Source: Ignelater luminosus (taxonomy: Eukaryota; Arthropoda; Insecta; Coleoptera; Elateridae). Taken from it: a stretch of DNA of 64,000 bases. A model generated the notes under the pieces. That model was not told where the DNA came from and searched no databases. It saw only the letters and a program-made list of their open reading frames with translations. The stretch spans positions 32,537-96,536 of the forward strand of contig VTPC01090892.1 of NCBI GenBank assembly GCA_011009095.1. The letters run 5' to 3'. Shown one piece after another: positions 14,601-27,693 of this stretch (the stretch's first letter is position 1; every line of letters starts with the position of its first letter). Made by a program: the position numbers and the translations under genes.

Positions 14601-16223
14601 TAATTTAGAAAAAATTATTTTGAATTAAACTAAGCACTCAATCATTCTGTAGCAGTACATTTAAGTTGGAAGTCAGTACTTATTTAACAAGAGTATTGCG
14701 ATATTGGACTGCAGTTGAATGCAATACCTAAGGTTTTTTACAAAGAAATTTCATCGTCGACTATGTTTCTAAAGCTAAACGAAAAAGACTGGAAAAGGCC
14801 ATCATAACTCATTAGAACAGAAATGATTATAAAACGTGAAAGACTCAGTTTATTTTGTTGTTGAGTTAAGATTTTATCAAATAAAAAAGTAGAAAGACAA
14901 TCAAAAGTGTTAAGTATATTCAGGATGATTGTTACTGTTGAAAGCAGTACTGCGATCAGCACAGATTATATCAATTTGTTAATCATTGTTCTTCTTGTTA
15001 CAAAGAAAATGTTAAATACAGATTTACAATCGCCAATTGGAAAGCTTGCAATTATAAATCAGTCGGACGTGTAGTTTTACCTCCATTACTTTTTTTAATG
15101 CCTGGCAAAGTCTACTGGGAGCGGCATTTTTAAGATTATATGTTACGGTTAATTGAGCAGAGTAAAGTCTGAGAAAACAGGAGCAAAAGCACCAACCATT
15201 TTCTTTGGATTACTAATGGTATCTTGCAGTTGATAAACGAAGCCCAAAATATTTTGACATTTTTTATTCAATGAAAACTTTGATGGAACTAGACTATGTA
15301 GAACAGAACAAACAGCTGAAGTTTGAGTCCTTACTAAAATTCTGATACTTTAAAAATCTTCATTTTCTTTGATTATACTTTTCCAGATGAGTACTGCATC
15401 TAATCTTAGAAATAAATCAAGAAGGAAACCTGTGATTAGTACGAAGGACAAACACAAGACGAGTCTATTATAGTCTCCAGAGCGTCATTGTATCCTAGAT
15501 ATTAATTATGAAAGACTAATCGATTCTACATATAAATGCTTATGTAGTTGGATTTTCGCGACCATGCATACAGATCATGAATGCCTCCAGGTTTAGATTC
15601 CGTAGTGCCAACCTTTAAAAAGTATTAAAATATTTTTTTGTCTATCATAATACACGTTAAGGTTAGGTTTATTTGCAAGGCAGATTTATATCTTAGTGCA
15701 AAAATAATCCTTTATGTTAAAATTTATATACTTTTCATATAAAATGGCTAAAACCATCAGAAGTTGGAGATTTTTATTTTTCTAGGTTCTATTAATCGTT
15801 TTACTGCGTACGCATTAACGCTCGTTCGTTATTTGGTTGCATACTTATATAATGTTAGAAGAACAATGTAAACATAGTAGATTGTGACGTCATAAATCCT
15901 TGATGACGTGTATGCACGATCTCAAAAATTCAACTATAGTATACTGTTATTCCTACACTAACAGCTTTGGAGACGCAGAAGGCCCAAGCATCACGTCCCA
16001 ACAAAAGAAAATGTGGATTAGAACGCGTTAACAATATTTCCTTTCAAACTTAAACGCCCAACACTTACCATTAGTTGCGGCATAAAGTACATATGCATAC
16101 CTATACTTTTAGTTCCTGAAATAAAACCCTCTTGCAATGAAACAATGTATAAAATATGTTTTAGAAGATACTAAAGAAAAATATTTGAAAAGTAGAAATG
16201 AAAACAGCGAGTTTACCATACTG
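8621..16223. other. Stretch without recognised genes
   Basis: I recognise no gene here. The frame 13439-13170 on the minus strand (89 codons) is a little richer in G+C than its surroundings and contains a Cys/His-bearing segment (CHNK...RCLICRKY), but I cannot assign it and saw no clear splice sites. A GC-richer patch near 12960-13020 has no frame of note. The rest is AT-rich, with short chance frames. Confidence 0.5.
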
Positions 16224-16392
16224 CCCTGCAAAGCAAAAAGGTCCTAACTCTGAAAATTGATCTGTGTCACTTATTTTTAAAGTTAGAACTATCTTGTTTG
16301 GTGTGCAAAGAAATTTCAGTGCAAAGAATCTAGTGACAACCTGAACTTAATTTTGTTAATTTTTCAATTTAGGACCTTTTTGCCTTGCAGGG
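16224..16392. mobile_element. 169-bp MITE-like element with ~28-bp inverted ends
   Basis: The left end at 16224 starts CCCTGCAAAGCAAAAAGG and the right end at 16392, read on the opposite strand, starts CCCTGCAAGGCAAAAAGG. The match runs on through TCCTAA and, after a short mismatch, to a shared AATTGA. The interior of about 110 bp has no coding frame. Small size, inverted termini and no gene are the marks of a miniature inverted-repeat transposable element moved by a transposase made elsewhere. I could not identify a convincing target-site duplication, so the superfamily is undetermined. Confidence 0.65.
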
Positions 16393-17210
16393 AAGCATAA
16401 GGCAGCACTCTTTAGTTCAGCTAACTGTAATTTGCTTTAAGTGAATTGGTAAATCATCTGCTTTGCTCGACAGTCCCATCTTGGTTCGTATAGCTTAATT
16501 CAACTAGCCTTTCAACAAGCTTCCAATTTACTTCTGATTTATACTGTCCATTCTTATCACTAACGAATTAAACAAGGCTGGACAGACATACTACCTAATC
16601 TTTTTTGATATCTTGTATATGATGAGCATATCCTAGACCTTACCAAAAACAATGATTTGTTGTTTTGATTTTCCTATATCTGTGGAGATGTCAATTATAA
16701 CTCAAAATGCTTAAAAGCAATAATGCATTCTAACAGAAAAAATTGAAACTAATTAAGCTTTTACTTCCAACATTCTTCATAGTATGTCGTGAAAAAATGA
16801 TCTAAATATACTCTGTCTGTCAAGTTAGACTCATGAAGATACAACAGAGCCTCTTAAGCTTATTTAAGATGATTAAGATTGTTAATAGCTAAGTACTTAT
16901 TGGTCGAGTCGAATCAAATCAAGTTGTTACGTCTTACTATTTTCCAGTCAGCAGGGTTCCACTGATGATGGTCCGTAATTGCCATCTGACATTGAAACCA
17001 AAGTAAATCTTTATTTCTCCGTCGCATTGTAACTATCCCCACATTATCTGTGTGCAAAACAATCGAGTGATTGCAAATTGTTGTACTTGGGTGCGTTAAG
17101 AAAGACTAAAAATCTGCTAAATTTGTATTGGATTTAACTCTGTTTATCAGTGCTACTAACTCGGAGATTTAATTCGATTTAATATGGCCGAACTGCACAA
17201 AGTTTTGTTA
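16393..17210. other. Stretch without recognised genes
   Basis: AT-rich sequence with no recognisable frame, RNA gene or repeat. Confidence 0.5.
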
Positions 17211-17335
17211 AAGACTTGATCGATTGATCAACCACTTGATCAACTGATTAACCAATCAGACAGAGTGAAATATTCAGACTTATCCAATTAGATCAGCTAA
17301 TCAACTGATCAACTTGATTAGTGATCTAATTATTT
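17211..17335. repeat. Cryptic simple repeat rich in GATCAA/TTGATC
   Basis: In about 120 bp the half-palindromic words TTGATC, GATCAA, TGATTA and CTAATCA recur many times in both orientations (for example TTGATCAACTGATTAACC). Because TTGATCAA is its own complement, the stretch can fold in several registers. It looks like a degenerate microsatellite or a local expansion, not a coding sequence. Confidence 0.6.
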
Positions 17336-18673
17336 TTGCGCAACCGAGCGTAAGTCGGTCAAAATTTTAGTACAAGTAAATAACAAATGATACTACGTAT
17401 CAAACGACCTTCTTTAAGGACGTCTGCAATGTTCAGTTTATGTACATGCGCTTTAGATGTTTTTCTGAAAGGATTAAGAAGATGATTGGTAAATCAGTTT
17501 TTAGTTGATGATTTATTATAATGACACATAATGAAGAAAGGTAGAATAAAGGAAAGCAAATTCACTATTTGTAATGATGAGAAGCCTAACCAATATGTAC
17601 CATATTTTGTACCCTCTTGTGATATACGATATCAATGGTGGAATCAGTTTTAAGCTGTTTAGTGGGATATAAATTTAAAGTTGAGCAAATTTAGCTTTCC
17701 GATAGTGACAAACTATTGTGGAAATTCTACACTCTCTATTAGCATCTCGAATATAAAAGCAGCTCTGAAATAAAACCACGATATGGACAAAAGTTGCGTT
17801 TTGAGGAATTTACACTTCCTAATCTGAAGGAGTTGTTTAGGAGACGAGTTCAGTGATTTTTCTACAATCTTTTACATTCTACGGCAGAGTCGGTTTGGAT
17901 TGTGCATTTTATCAGGTCAAAGGCTCATCTTCTACGTGGAAGCTTAAAAGCAAAAATCAAAAAGACATCCTGTTTGCTCAAAAGAGAAATATCACCAAGA
18001 GAAGTATCTAGTACTTATAACATTATGACATTATTTGGGGTACCGTTTGAAAAAAAATACCTTGTTGTCAAAGCAATCCATCTAAGTCATTCTCTCAATC
18101 TTTAAAGTTTTGGAATCGTTCATTGAGGAAATAAAAACTAGGCCTCCTTTAGTTGTGAAAATTGAAAATTCCACTAGTAAAAGGATTAGGTTTCTTAGTA
18201 AAAGTGAGACTGTTAATTTTTCTGAATATCTTTTTAGAGCTACATCTCTCAAAATCAGAATGCAACTTTCTGATTTTTTTTGAGTTATTGCTGTCTGGGT
18301 TTGAGGTTGTTGAAATCTAGGTGATGATACACATAGTTTTCTACAGTACCAATCTACAATAAATTTAAAAAAATGTACATAACATCACTAGTGACAATAG
18401 AAGAAGATTCATTAACTCAGTTCTAGTTGTGAGGATTGATTCTGTCTTAACTAATGGCAGACTTAAGAGGCTATAGAACTGTGTACTGAGAGTATTCCCA
18501 AAAGAAATACCAACTTTGAAGAAAGTAAACAGCACAGAAGTAGAAAGACAATATTGAATGGAAATTGAGAATGGTTTCGCAGTTATGTGGACAAGATATA
18601 TCGACAATCATTAAACAATTTGGATTCGCTTGAAAACTGATAAATATATGACAAGAATAAGCTTACAAAACTT
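17336..18673. other. Stretch without recognised genes
   Basis: A short plus-strand frame (17902-18105, 67 codons) has a basic N-terminal half but matches nothing I know. Otherwise I see nothing. Confidence 0.45.
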
Positions 18674-19276
18674 NNNNNNNNNNNNNNNNNNNNNNNNNNN
18701 NNNNNNNNNNNNNNNNNNNNNNNNNNNNNNNNNNNNNNNNNNNNNNNNNNNNNNNNNNNNNNNNNNNNNNNNNNNNNNNNNNNNNNNNNNNNNNNNNNNN
18801 NNNNNNNNNNNNNNNNNNNNNNNNNNNNNNNNNNNNNNNNNNNNNNNNNNNNNNNNNNNNNNNNNNNNNNNNNNNNNNNNNNNNNNNNNNNNNNNNNNNN
18901 NNNNNNNNNNNNNNNNNNNNNNNNNNNNNNNNNNNNNNNNNNNNNNNNNNNNNNNNNNNNNNNNNNNNNNNNNNNNNNNNNNNNNNNNNNNNNNNNNNNN
19001 NNNNNNNNNNNNNNNNNNNNNNNNNNNNNNNNNNNNNNNNNNNNNNNNNNNNNNNNNNNNNNNNNNNNNNNNNNNNNNNNNNNNNNNNNNNNNNNNNNNN
19101 NNNNNNNNNNNNNNNNNNNNNNNNNNNNNNNNNNNNNNNNNNNNNNNNNNNNNNNNNNNNNNNNNNNNNNNNNNNNNNNNNNNNNNNNNNNNNNNNNNNN
19201 NNNNNNNNNNNNNNNNNNNNNNNNNNNNNNNNNNNNNNNNNNNNNNNNNNNNNNNNNNNNNNNNNNNNNNNNNNNN
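18674..19276. other. Assembly gap (603 N)
   Basis: An unbroken run of N. Any long frame across this stretch is an artefact of the unknown bases. Sequences on either side show no shared feature. Confidence 0.99.
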
Positions 19277-22200
19277 CACCACTTACTAAATATAATAAGA
19301 CTATTTCCACCTTTTTAAGTTGTCTTGGGTCTTCTAAAAGGGAGATCCCTTCTTATTACTTTCTGTAATTGCTAGCCTTTTTATAGCCTAGGGAGTTGGA
19401 TTTCTCTGGCAATAAAACGTCCAAATTGCATTTCGTACGCAAAATGTTTTTATTTTTACTGGTTATTACCAAATAAAAAGGCTAATAATAACAATAAGAA
19501 ATATTTTTAGGGAAAAGCGAGCATTAACAAGATTAATCAACAACATTTCTAGAACAGGCATAAACGTAAAATTACCGTAATGATTTCCCTAGATTTTGAT
19601 TACAAAAATAAAACAAAAATACTATAGTATTGATTTTCAATATCATTCAGCTATTTCATTAAAAGTTTGAAAGCATATTACTCATAGAGTTATGTAAACC
19701 TTGGTAATTTTTCATTTACAAGCTAACTTGAAAAGTCATTACAGGTAACAACATTTTTATTGTACAGCTAACATGCATCTAAAGCCATCAAGATAGCGGG
19801 CACAAATCGAATTTAAATTTGAAATAAACTAGAATCATTTCTGGAAAAGCGACTTTAAACGACGTTGACAATTTACTTTTATACGTTCTACCTTACTTGC
19901 TCTAATTTTCTTTAAAAACGTCAAAACTTAACAACCTGCTAAATTGACGTTAGTGGTTTGCAGTTTTCATGAGGCAATAAAAACAGATATAGGTTCGTAT
20001 AACCATGCCATTTCGCCTCTAAAGCAAATCAAAAGAAACATCCTGACATTTAATTCGAAAGAAAAAGTCTTAACGTCTTTCATTTTAAAAAATAATTTCC
20101 TATTTTTCAATTTAATGCACCTGTATAAAGTTTCACTACTTTAGTTAAATTTTTATTGCGTAAAAGTAGTAAACTGAAACTCAATTAAGAGTTTTTCCTA
20201 ATTTACAGCAAGCGCCATAAGAGCAAAAACTACATTTCCGTTGAGTAAGAACGATTTTTATGGTTAACTACCAGGATAAATCGCAACAGTTCTGATGTTT
20301 CCTGCTGGCTGAGGAAATACATCACATTTTCATTTACTGCTGATCTTTCCTTGATAATACTAAAAGTAGGAAGACCTTGTAAACGAAAACTAGAAATGAA
20401 CTCACGAAATTAATCAAAATTTCCTTATCTTACGTCCTAATAACCCAGATATAGGTCGCTTTAAACAAGCACAAGGAGTGTAGAATTTTATTTCTTGATA
20501 ACGTTTACGGAAAAGTCCATTAATATAAGGAAAGTACTTTAGGCTATTTTTGTAAACGATATTGACTGTAATAAATAAAAAACCATATTTGTGTCAAAAT
20601 TGAGTTATATATACAGGAAATACCGGAAAACCGTTTAGAAATGATTATTTACAACAAAATCCTTTAGCATGTAGTGCTAGAGGGTGAAGTTTAAATAGCA
20701 CCCTCTAAGTAAGTCTCTGACCTGATACCATATCCTCACGCAATCCAGCCATTGATATCTTTAAGCGCGCTTTAACACTCCTAGGTCACACACCAGCACC
20801 ATAAATATTTGCAGGAACATAAATATGTTCGCTTGTTTCTTTGCACGAGTTAAAGTATTTAATGGCGTTGTTAAAGTCGTTTCGAATTAAATCCCAAGAT
20901 GAAGGTAGTTTTTGTTATTGGATAAATAACGAGTTTTCTTTTGTTTTAATCTTCCTATCGGACAAGCACTAAATTCTTTTATCATTATCATTTTATCCAA
21001 TGCCAGAACCAAACAGAACAGGTTGTACATCCACCATTTACTTCCACGAAAGGTTTTCCGTGTGAGGTGTCACAATTAGTGTTTAAAGGGTGAAAAATAC
21101 GAATCGAGGTTTGCGTTTTACTGGGGGAGAGGTTCTTATATATCCTGCACGTTAGGTGCTTCGTACTACATTGATCACTATAGATTAGTCTCGGCTGTGT
21201 TTGAATGTCCGCTTAAGCTGCTCATGACAAACTGTCGATGTTCTGAATTATTGATTAAACTGAGTATACACGACGGACGACTCTCAATTATTTTGTAAAC
21301 GAAATTACTTCTTTTTATTTGTAACATAAAAATAGAAAGTTCTGGTCTTATGTAAATAACATTGACTAGGTTGAGATATTAGCATTTATTAGTAAAAAAA
21401 AGCCTTAATTTGTGTTTATGGAGCGCCATTTATTTTATTATATCAGATTATAATGCGAGTATAAAGACTAAAAGCCTTGCAAATGTCAAAAGTCGGATAA
21501 ATAAACATGAAACATTATGTATATTAGTTGAAAGTAGTTTAGAGAATTTTTAGAAAATTTTTCTTCTGAATGCCTTCTGAGGTTGTTACCAGATTTCCAT
21601 CGCTTTCAACCCAACCCATTGTTTGTGAAACTATCTTATAACCTTGAACGATGGAAAATTATATCGCAGTTATTCAATTTTATTAATGCCAAATCAATAA
21701 GGGTGTACAGTTTACATATAATGCCAAAATCAAAAATTGGATGGTACACAAGATTTGTTGATGTAAGTTACAATTATTGTTTTTATGTTAATGTTGACAA
21801 TTTTTTTTAAACAGATAACGAATTTTTTAAGTGGACAGTCTTGTGTATGGGAAAAGTCAGGGATGAATTTTCAACTTTGCTACCTACTTAATGTATCTCA
21901 GACACGGGTTGATTCCATGGAGATGACATGTAGATATATACAGTTTTAAGCAAATGTCGTGATCAATTTCTAAACTACTTTCAGTACGTATGAACTTTAA
22001 CAAATGTGTGGTACATCCAAGAAAAAAATAAAAACCAAGGCGAGGCTACATTCTAAATAATCATCTTTAGGGACCTTCAAGTTGATTTTGGTGCCACAAT
22101 AGCCCATTTTTTCTGGTCAGACCATATCATTAAAAAGTTAATTCTATTATGCTTCTGTTACTGTCTTTCCCCAACACTCGAGTCTGTCAACGCAAAATCC

Positions 22201-22976
22201 AAGAATGTACTTATTGAGGAGTTACCCACTTATCTTACTAACATGATCTTTCAATTATGATACGTTTCGGACCGAATCGTTTTCGCGAAAACTTACAATT
22301 AATTATGACATTTCTGGTTAAGATATAACTTCCTAAATCACTAATGATTGAAAAACGAGGTTTCATTGTCTAACCACAACAGTTTCTGGTTACCCTAAAC
22401 AAACTTCTTCCAAAATTCATCTGAGAAATATTCGAGTAGTTGAGAAACTAATAATCCTAATAGCAAATGTAAGTTTAGCAATGTACTGTTCTGAATTGTA
22501 GGTCGAGTTTCGAATTAAATTTGAAGGTACTTATCAAACCAAAACCCAAGCTATCAAAAAAGCATTTTTCAAGAAAAACCAACAGTTCCAAGGGCATTAG
22601 ATAAATGAGCTCGCGTATTATTAAATCTCTTCTTTTTGAAATTTCATATCTCGAAAGCAATGGAAGGCATATTATGTCAAGCATGTGCACTATATTGAAG
22701 AAGATTTACTAATTCAAAACCAAATAAGAAAATATAAATAAGAAACTAAATCTGAGCTTTGAGATGAATATTGGAATCACTGTAAAACACAGTACATTGA
22801 GAGAAAAATATTACAAAATCAAAAACAAAAATTAGCTTTGTTCACCAACACGTAGGTGTTTGATAAAAGAATGGAGACCTCTTCAACTAAATATGAGAGA
22901 TAACTAGGTATATGCATATAAGTATCTTGATTGTTAGTACAGCCTGTTATAAGTCTTAGTCTCTGCTATACTCTTT
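19277..22976. other. Stretch without recognised genes
   Basis: AT-rich, with no gene I recognise. A perfect 9-bp stem with a 12-base loop lies at 20678-20707 (TAGAGGGTG pairing with CACCCTCTA). A plus-strand open stretch near 21592-21762 ends at a good donor (GAT|GTAAGT) but resembles no known protein. Confidence 0.45.
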
Positions 22977-23560
22977 TTACAACCAGTTTTTCAAAATTAA
23001 CTTTCCTAAAAAGGCGAAGGAAAAGCGAAATTCGACTTTGGGACTCCACGGGTGATGATGATAAAGTAGCCAACCTTTGTTCTTATTTGACTTATTAAGA
23101 AGAGTAACAAAAGAATAAGCCTGTTCTGTGTTCAACTTTGCTTTTTCTAAGAAGGCTATCAAAGAGCTCAGCCTGACTAGCTTTTAGATTTAACTTTCCT
23201 AGGACGATTCATAAAGAGGAAAGCCGAAAAAGGACACAGCCTTGATATTTCAGCCCGTTAAGAGTTTTAGCGTTTTTTTTCCTTCTTTTTACCGTCAGCT
23301 CTCACGAAGTTAATCCCCTTAAGAACCCCAACGATGGGCAAAACCCGACTTTGAACTACCGTAGGTGGCTTATTGAATGGCGCAGTCAACTCGTGTTCGT
23401 TTTTAGCTTTCTTAAGAAGATTAATAAAAGGCAAAACCCAACTCAGGATTAAATCTAACTCTACTAACTTATGTTTTCTTAAGAAGGTTAATAGAGAACT
23501 GAACGCGAAGACCGCAGGTGGTTTGATCTATGTTCGTATTTAGCTCTTTTGAAATGGCCT
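22977..23560. repeat. Degenerate tandem repeat array built on a TTTCTTAAGAAGG motif
   Basis: At least seven diverged copies of a block beginning with a variant of ACTTTCTTAAGAAGGTTAAT and continuing to an AAACCCGACTTTG-like segment occur near 22994, 23083, 23135, 23186, 23309, 23403 and 23471, about 50-120 bp apart. The best-preserved cores are at 23403 and 23471 (TTTCTTAAGAAG). Some units share a second segment (CGACTTTG.ACTCC.. to GTAGGTGG). No frame runs through the array. It is most easily read as an old minisatellite whose units have diverged and lost or gained internal pieces. Confidence 0.55.
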
Positions 23561-24639
23561 ATCTGTTGTCAGACAAAAGTAACCCCGATGGATCGTAGAC
23601 TCCAATAAACAGCAGAGTGGTGCCGGTGCGGCGTAGGGACAACCTAAAGATGTTAGAACAGAGCGAAAGAAAACTGTAACAGCTCCAGTCGTACATACTA
23701 GAAGTCGAAAAGTACTTCTTCTTTAGCGGAAACTTTACACTTCAAAAAAAAGTGACTTCAGTTTGACTCAGTCAGAAAGTTACAAAAGCTGCAAAGGAAG
23801 AGATTTGTACATATCGCTAATAGAATCAATGAAAAATCATCACGTGGTTTGTTTGTTTTAGAAATGATATAAAATCATATCCTTATGACAGAGAATGCAC
23901 TTACTGTGTATTTTAACAAAAAATCAGTAAAGTAAAACTGAAATCTTCTACTTTATAGTTAACGATCTTAAATGCAAGATTTATTGTTTAATCTGCAACG
24001 CAAAGAATGACATTGGCATTAGCAAAATTAATAAAATAAAAAATAATCTCAAAGAAATCTAGAACTCTGAAAAAAAAGAAATCACAATATCCTTAAGAGA
24101 AACTTTAGAATGCGAAAGAAGTCATCGTGTTTCATTGCTTTCGGAGTCCGTTGGGTTTTTTTGAACCAAGAATAGGAGCTTTAAGAGAGACGAACGCGAA
24201 GAAGTGACAATTAAAGAGCCGAATTGTAGGTAGTCATAGAAACAAAAAAAGGCCCCTAAAACAGGCATCTTAAACATACAAAATAGGTTGTTAAATTCAA
24301 AAATTTAAATCTTCTTGAAATTAAAACTTCATAATTACACAATAGTAATACAAAATTTAAAAAAAAAGAAAAAGCAGACTTACCACAAATCCAAAATTCT
24401 AGAATTTTACAGCGCTGTAAGTGTAGAACAAATAATCTGTAACATAATCACAAAATAAACAAATTTTCCTTTATTTCCCAGTTTAGATTAAAATTTAATA
24501 AAGAAACCTTAACCAGGCAGTTATAACTTGGTTAAGAATAAATTTAAGTAAACTGGATAAAACAACTATTGTAAGGATTAAATTTAATTTAAAGATTTAA
24601 ACATAATTTTTAATTGGGTAATTGTTTGATATCGCTACC
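23561..24639. other. Stretch without recognised genes
   Basis: AT-rich with A-runs; no frame or repeat I can assign. Confidence 0.45.
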
Positions 24640-25560
24640 CCTAGGAAAACGTCGTTTTCAGAGCACATTTTTGATATCAGCAGATAGAGAATTACTCACA
24701 GAACACAATTAGGTGGCCGGAGGTAAAGAAAATTAATCAAATCTTGGTGAAACCGACGAAAAACAAACACGATTTTTAAGCGCATCTAAGGTTATGTCAA
24801 GCGATAGAAACGATAAAGTTGGCAACTAAATCAGCTGCTGCACACACTACCAATTCCCCTACTGCAACATGACCCGCGTATAGAAATTCCACACCAAAGT
24901 TCGGGGGTGGCTGAAGCGTGGCGGTGGTTAGGTTAGAAGCAATGAAACATTCATTTTTTAAGAATTTCACCCCAATCTTGTGAAGAGCCAATGAATGAAT
25001 TAATTCATGCTTGCGCGGGGTCAATGTCCTCCAGGTGATTTAGGGAAATTGGGTTGTGGTACTGTCGGTTGGTACACTGTCAGAGAGTAGTAGAAACGTA
25101 GCAGCGACATTATGGTGCCATGGCAGTCGGTGTGCTTGTAAAGGATCAAATTCGTCGGTTTTCAAAATTTCTTTAAAACATTTCTAAGTGTTTGGCGTCA
25201 GAGAGACCTTCCGCAGGTCGTCTAACTGTACGGCAGTTGCTTCGGTCACACATTCTTTGCGGATCAACCAAAGATTTACTTGAACGGGAAAACAAGCTAA
25301 ATAAAACCAAAAAAGAACCTTCTACGAGATCTGGAAAAGCAAGAACACAAATTTGCTTATCCTCGCTTGCTTGAGGCTTGGTACAAACTCAAAAACACCA
25401 AACACAACGCATCGCCGACGATTACCGTCCTACTGAATTTCTCATGCGTTAGTTGCAAGTGAAAGAACTTCCTGGTTATCGGAAAATAAGAAAATTTAAC
25501 TAAACAAGAGACGAGTTGGGGATATAATTTTTGATAACTCACATTATGACCAAGCAGTAA
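24640..25560. other. GC-richer island of unknown function
   Basis: Base composition here is clearly richer in G+C than in the flanks, with frequent CG dinucleotides (for example TTGCGCGGGG near 25012). Frames on both strands (25024-24797 minus, 75 codons; 25192-25374 plus, 60 codons) are open but match no family I know. The plus-strand one has no convincing ATG. This may be an unrecognised exon or 5' region, an old transposon, or a non-coding RNA; I cannot choose between these. Confidence 0.35.
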
Positions 25561-25799
25561 AGATTAAGTAGCAACCGTAAAAAAATTACAGCTCACTCAA
25601 GAACATAATTGTAAATTGCAAATAAATAAAAATGAAAATGAGTAATCTTAATAAGTGAACAGATAAGAAATCTAAACTTTAGTTCATTTTGGCTATACCA
25701 AAAACAAAAGATCAACCACATATGGGCTACCTTTAGAGAAATAAACAAGTAAGGATTTACATAACCAAACTACATCTAATAACTTATCCGAATATCAAT

Positions 25800-26135
25800 A
25801 GATAAAAGTTGCAAGGTAATCACTAAAGATAAAGTTCAATGTAGAAAATTCAATCCTTATCAATTTGCCAACAAGATCTATAATGAAGGAAAATTAACCA
25901 GAAGACAAATCACAGCTGTGAAAGATTAGCATTCTGAGAAAAATAAAGTTAAAGACTGAACGGAATATAGCCGATGTCCCGCATACTATAATAAATAAAT
26001 TGGAAAAATTCGTCAACTCAAAAATTGATTTCAAGATTGAAGAAGCTAGAAAAAAAATTAACCTATCAGTGGGTACTCATCACTATAAACGGGAGAAAAC
26101 TATCAAGAAAACACTGGAAAACACCGAAACTACAG
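25800..26135 (+). pseudogene. Broken coding-like stretch, unrecognised
   Basis: Two plus-strand open segments in different frames follow each other: one around 25840-25925 reading FNPYQFANKIYNEGKLTRRQ, which ends at a stop, and then one around 25930-26135 containing RNIADVPHTIINKLEKFVNS and a Lys/Glu-rich helix-like segment. The composition is protein-like, and the second segment ends close to the 3' end of the neighbouring LINE, so it may be a gene remnant cut by that insertion. I do not recognise the family. A chance occurrence in A-rich DNA is possible. Confidence 0.25.
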
Positions 26136-26256
26136 ATTAATAACAATAATAATTTATTAACGGACATTCATTTACAAACAAATCTTATTAAAATATTAAC
26201 CAAAATAACTACATATACATAATGTAATGTAGAATAAATATAAATATAAAATATTG

Positions 26257-27693
26257 TTACATATTTAGTGCATTTCTTAAGGAGCACTTGAATTTATTAA
26301 AGGAAATACCAAAGAATTCCAAATCATCATGTGTACATGCTAAGTGACATATTCTACAGTGAGGAGAATTTGCACCATACGCAGTTCGATGGAAAGGAAT
26401 ATTGAAAATTGGTAAATTACGTAAATTGGTATTTTTTATGTTCAAAGAAAAACATTGAAGTATTTGAGAACAATTAACAAATCCATTAAATACTTTAAAC
26501 AAAAAACATAAATCGTAATAATTGCGGCGCACATGCAATAAAGATAGGCCAAAGTAATGTAAAAGATCACTATAACTGTAACAGTAGTAATCAATTCGGT
26601 ACTTGTAACATAAAAATTTTACAAATCGTTTCTGTGTTGCTTCCATTCTATTTACTAATGTAATATAATATGGGCACCAAATGGTTGTGCAATACTCCAG
26701 AAGTGAACGAACTTGAGATGTATATAGTATAATTAAAATTCTTAAATCTGTGAAATCAGTACACTGACGCACAATAAATCCTAATATTCTATTGGCTCTG
26801 CTAAGTAGATTTGTAATATGTTGATCATAACTAACACATGCATCAATAATAACACCTAAATCCTTAAAGCAAGTAACACTTTCTATTGCTATATTATTAA
26901 TGTAATAAGTACAAATACCAGGTGATAACTTTTTAGAAAATCGTCAAGATTTGCATTTTGAAATATTTAATTCCAGATGGTTTTCACTACACCACGAAGT
27001 CAAACAATCCAAATCAGCCTGTAACAAATGATCTGAACCAACAGCATCAGTACGAATGAAAAGTTTTAAATCATCAGCATATAGCAGAAATTTGCTGGAA
27101 TTGATAGAATAATTTATATCATTAATAAACAAAATAAAAAGAATTGGTCCCAAATAGGATCCTTGCGGTACGCCGGAAGTAACGTTAAACCATTCGGAGG
27201 TAGAATTATTAATGACAACTCTTTGTTTTCGCATGTTTAAGTAAGAGTAGATCCACGACAACAAGGGGTTTTGTAAACCTAATTTACTTAATTTGTAGAT
27301 CAAGCGCTCAATATTGACTCTGTCAAATGCCTTATTAAGATCAGTATAAATACAATCAACGTTATGACCCAATTCTATAGTATGCAGAACATAATTGGTA
27401 AATAAGAAAAGATTTGTTAGCGTAGATGTACCCTTAACAAAACCATGCTGTTCATCAATTATAATGTTTTTTACGGATGGAAACAATTTATCCGTAACAA
27501 TGGCTTCAAAACCTTTTGGAATTGCAGATAGAGTACTAATTGCACGGTAATTACGAGCATCTAAACGATCTCCCGTTTTAAAAACAGAAAAAACGTTTGA
27601 TTTTTTCCACAATTTAAGAAATACAGAACTACTCAAAGAATTATTAAACAAAATGCATAAAGGTTTAACTAAGTTGTTTGCACAGCACTTCAA
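26257..27693 (-). pseudogene. LINE ORF2, reverse transcriptase half with one internal stop
   Basis: From 27693 the frame carries the RT order: GDRLDARNYRAISTLSAIPK, IYTDLNKAFDRVN (first catalytic Asp), SGVPQGSYLGPILFILFIND, and FLLYADDLKLF with an intact YADD. At 26946-26944 a TGA interrupts KCKS. The same frame is then open to the stop at 26259-26257, giving the thumb and tail (ILYTSQVRSLLEYCTTIWCP) and a Cys/His segment (PHCRICHLACTH). Both pieces share one frame, so only a single nonsense change separates them. This half would otherwise be catalytically complete. Confidence 0.88.

Noticed and set aside
18611..19310. Long open frames of more than 200 codons on both strands
   Set aside because: Nearly all codons are in the N run; only a few real residues flank it.
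21592..21762. Possible exon ending at a GTAAGT donor
   Set aside because: The donor is good, but the acceptor TTGTTACCAG lacks a strong pyrimidine tract and the peptide matches nothing, so I did not list it as a gene.
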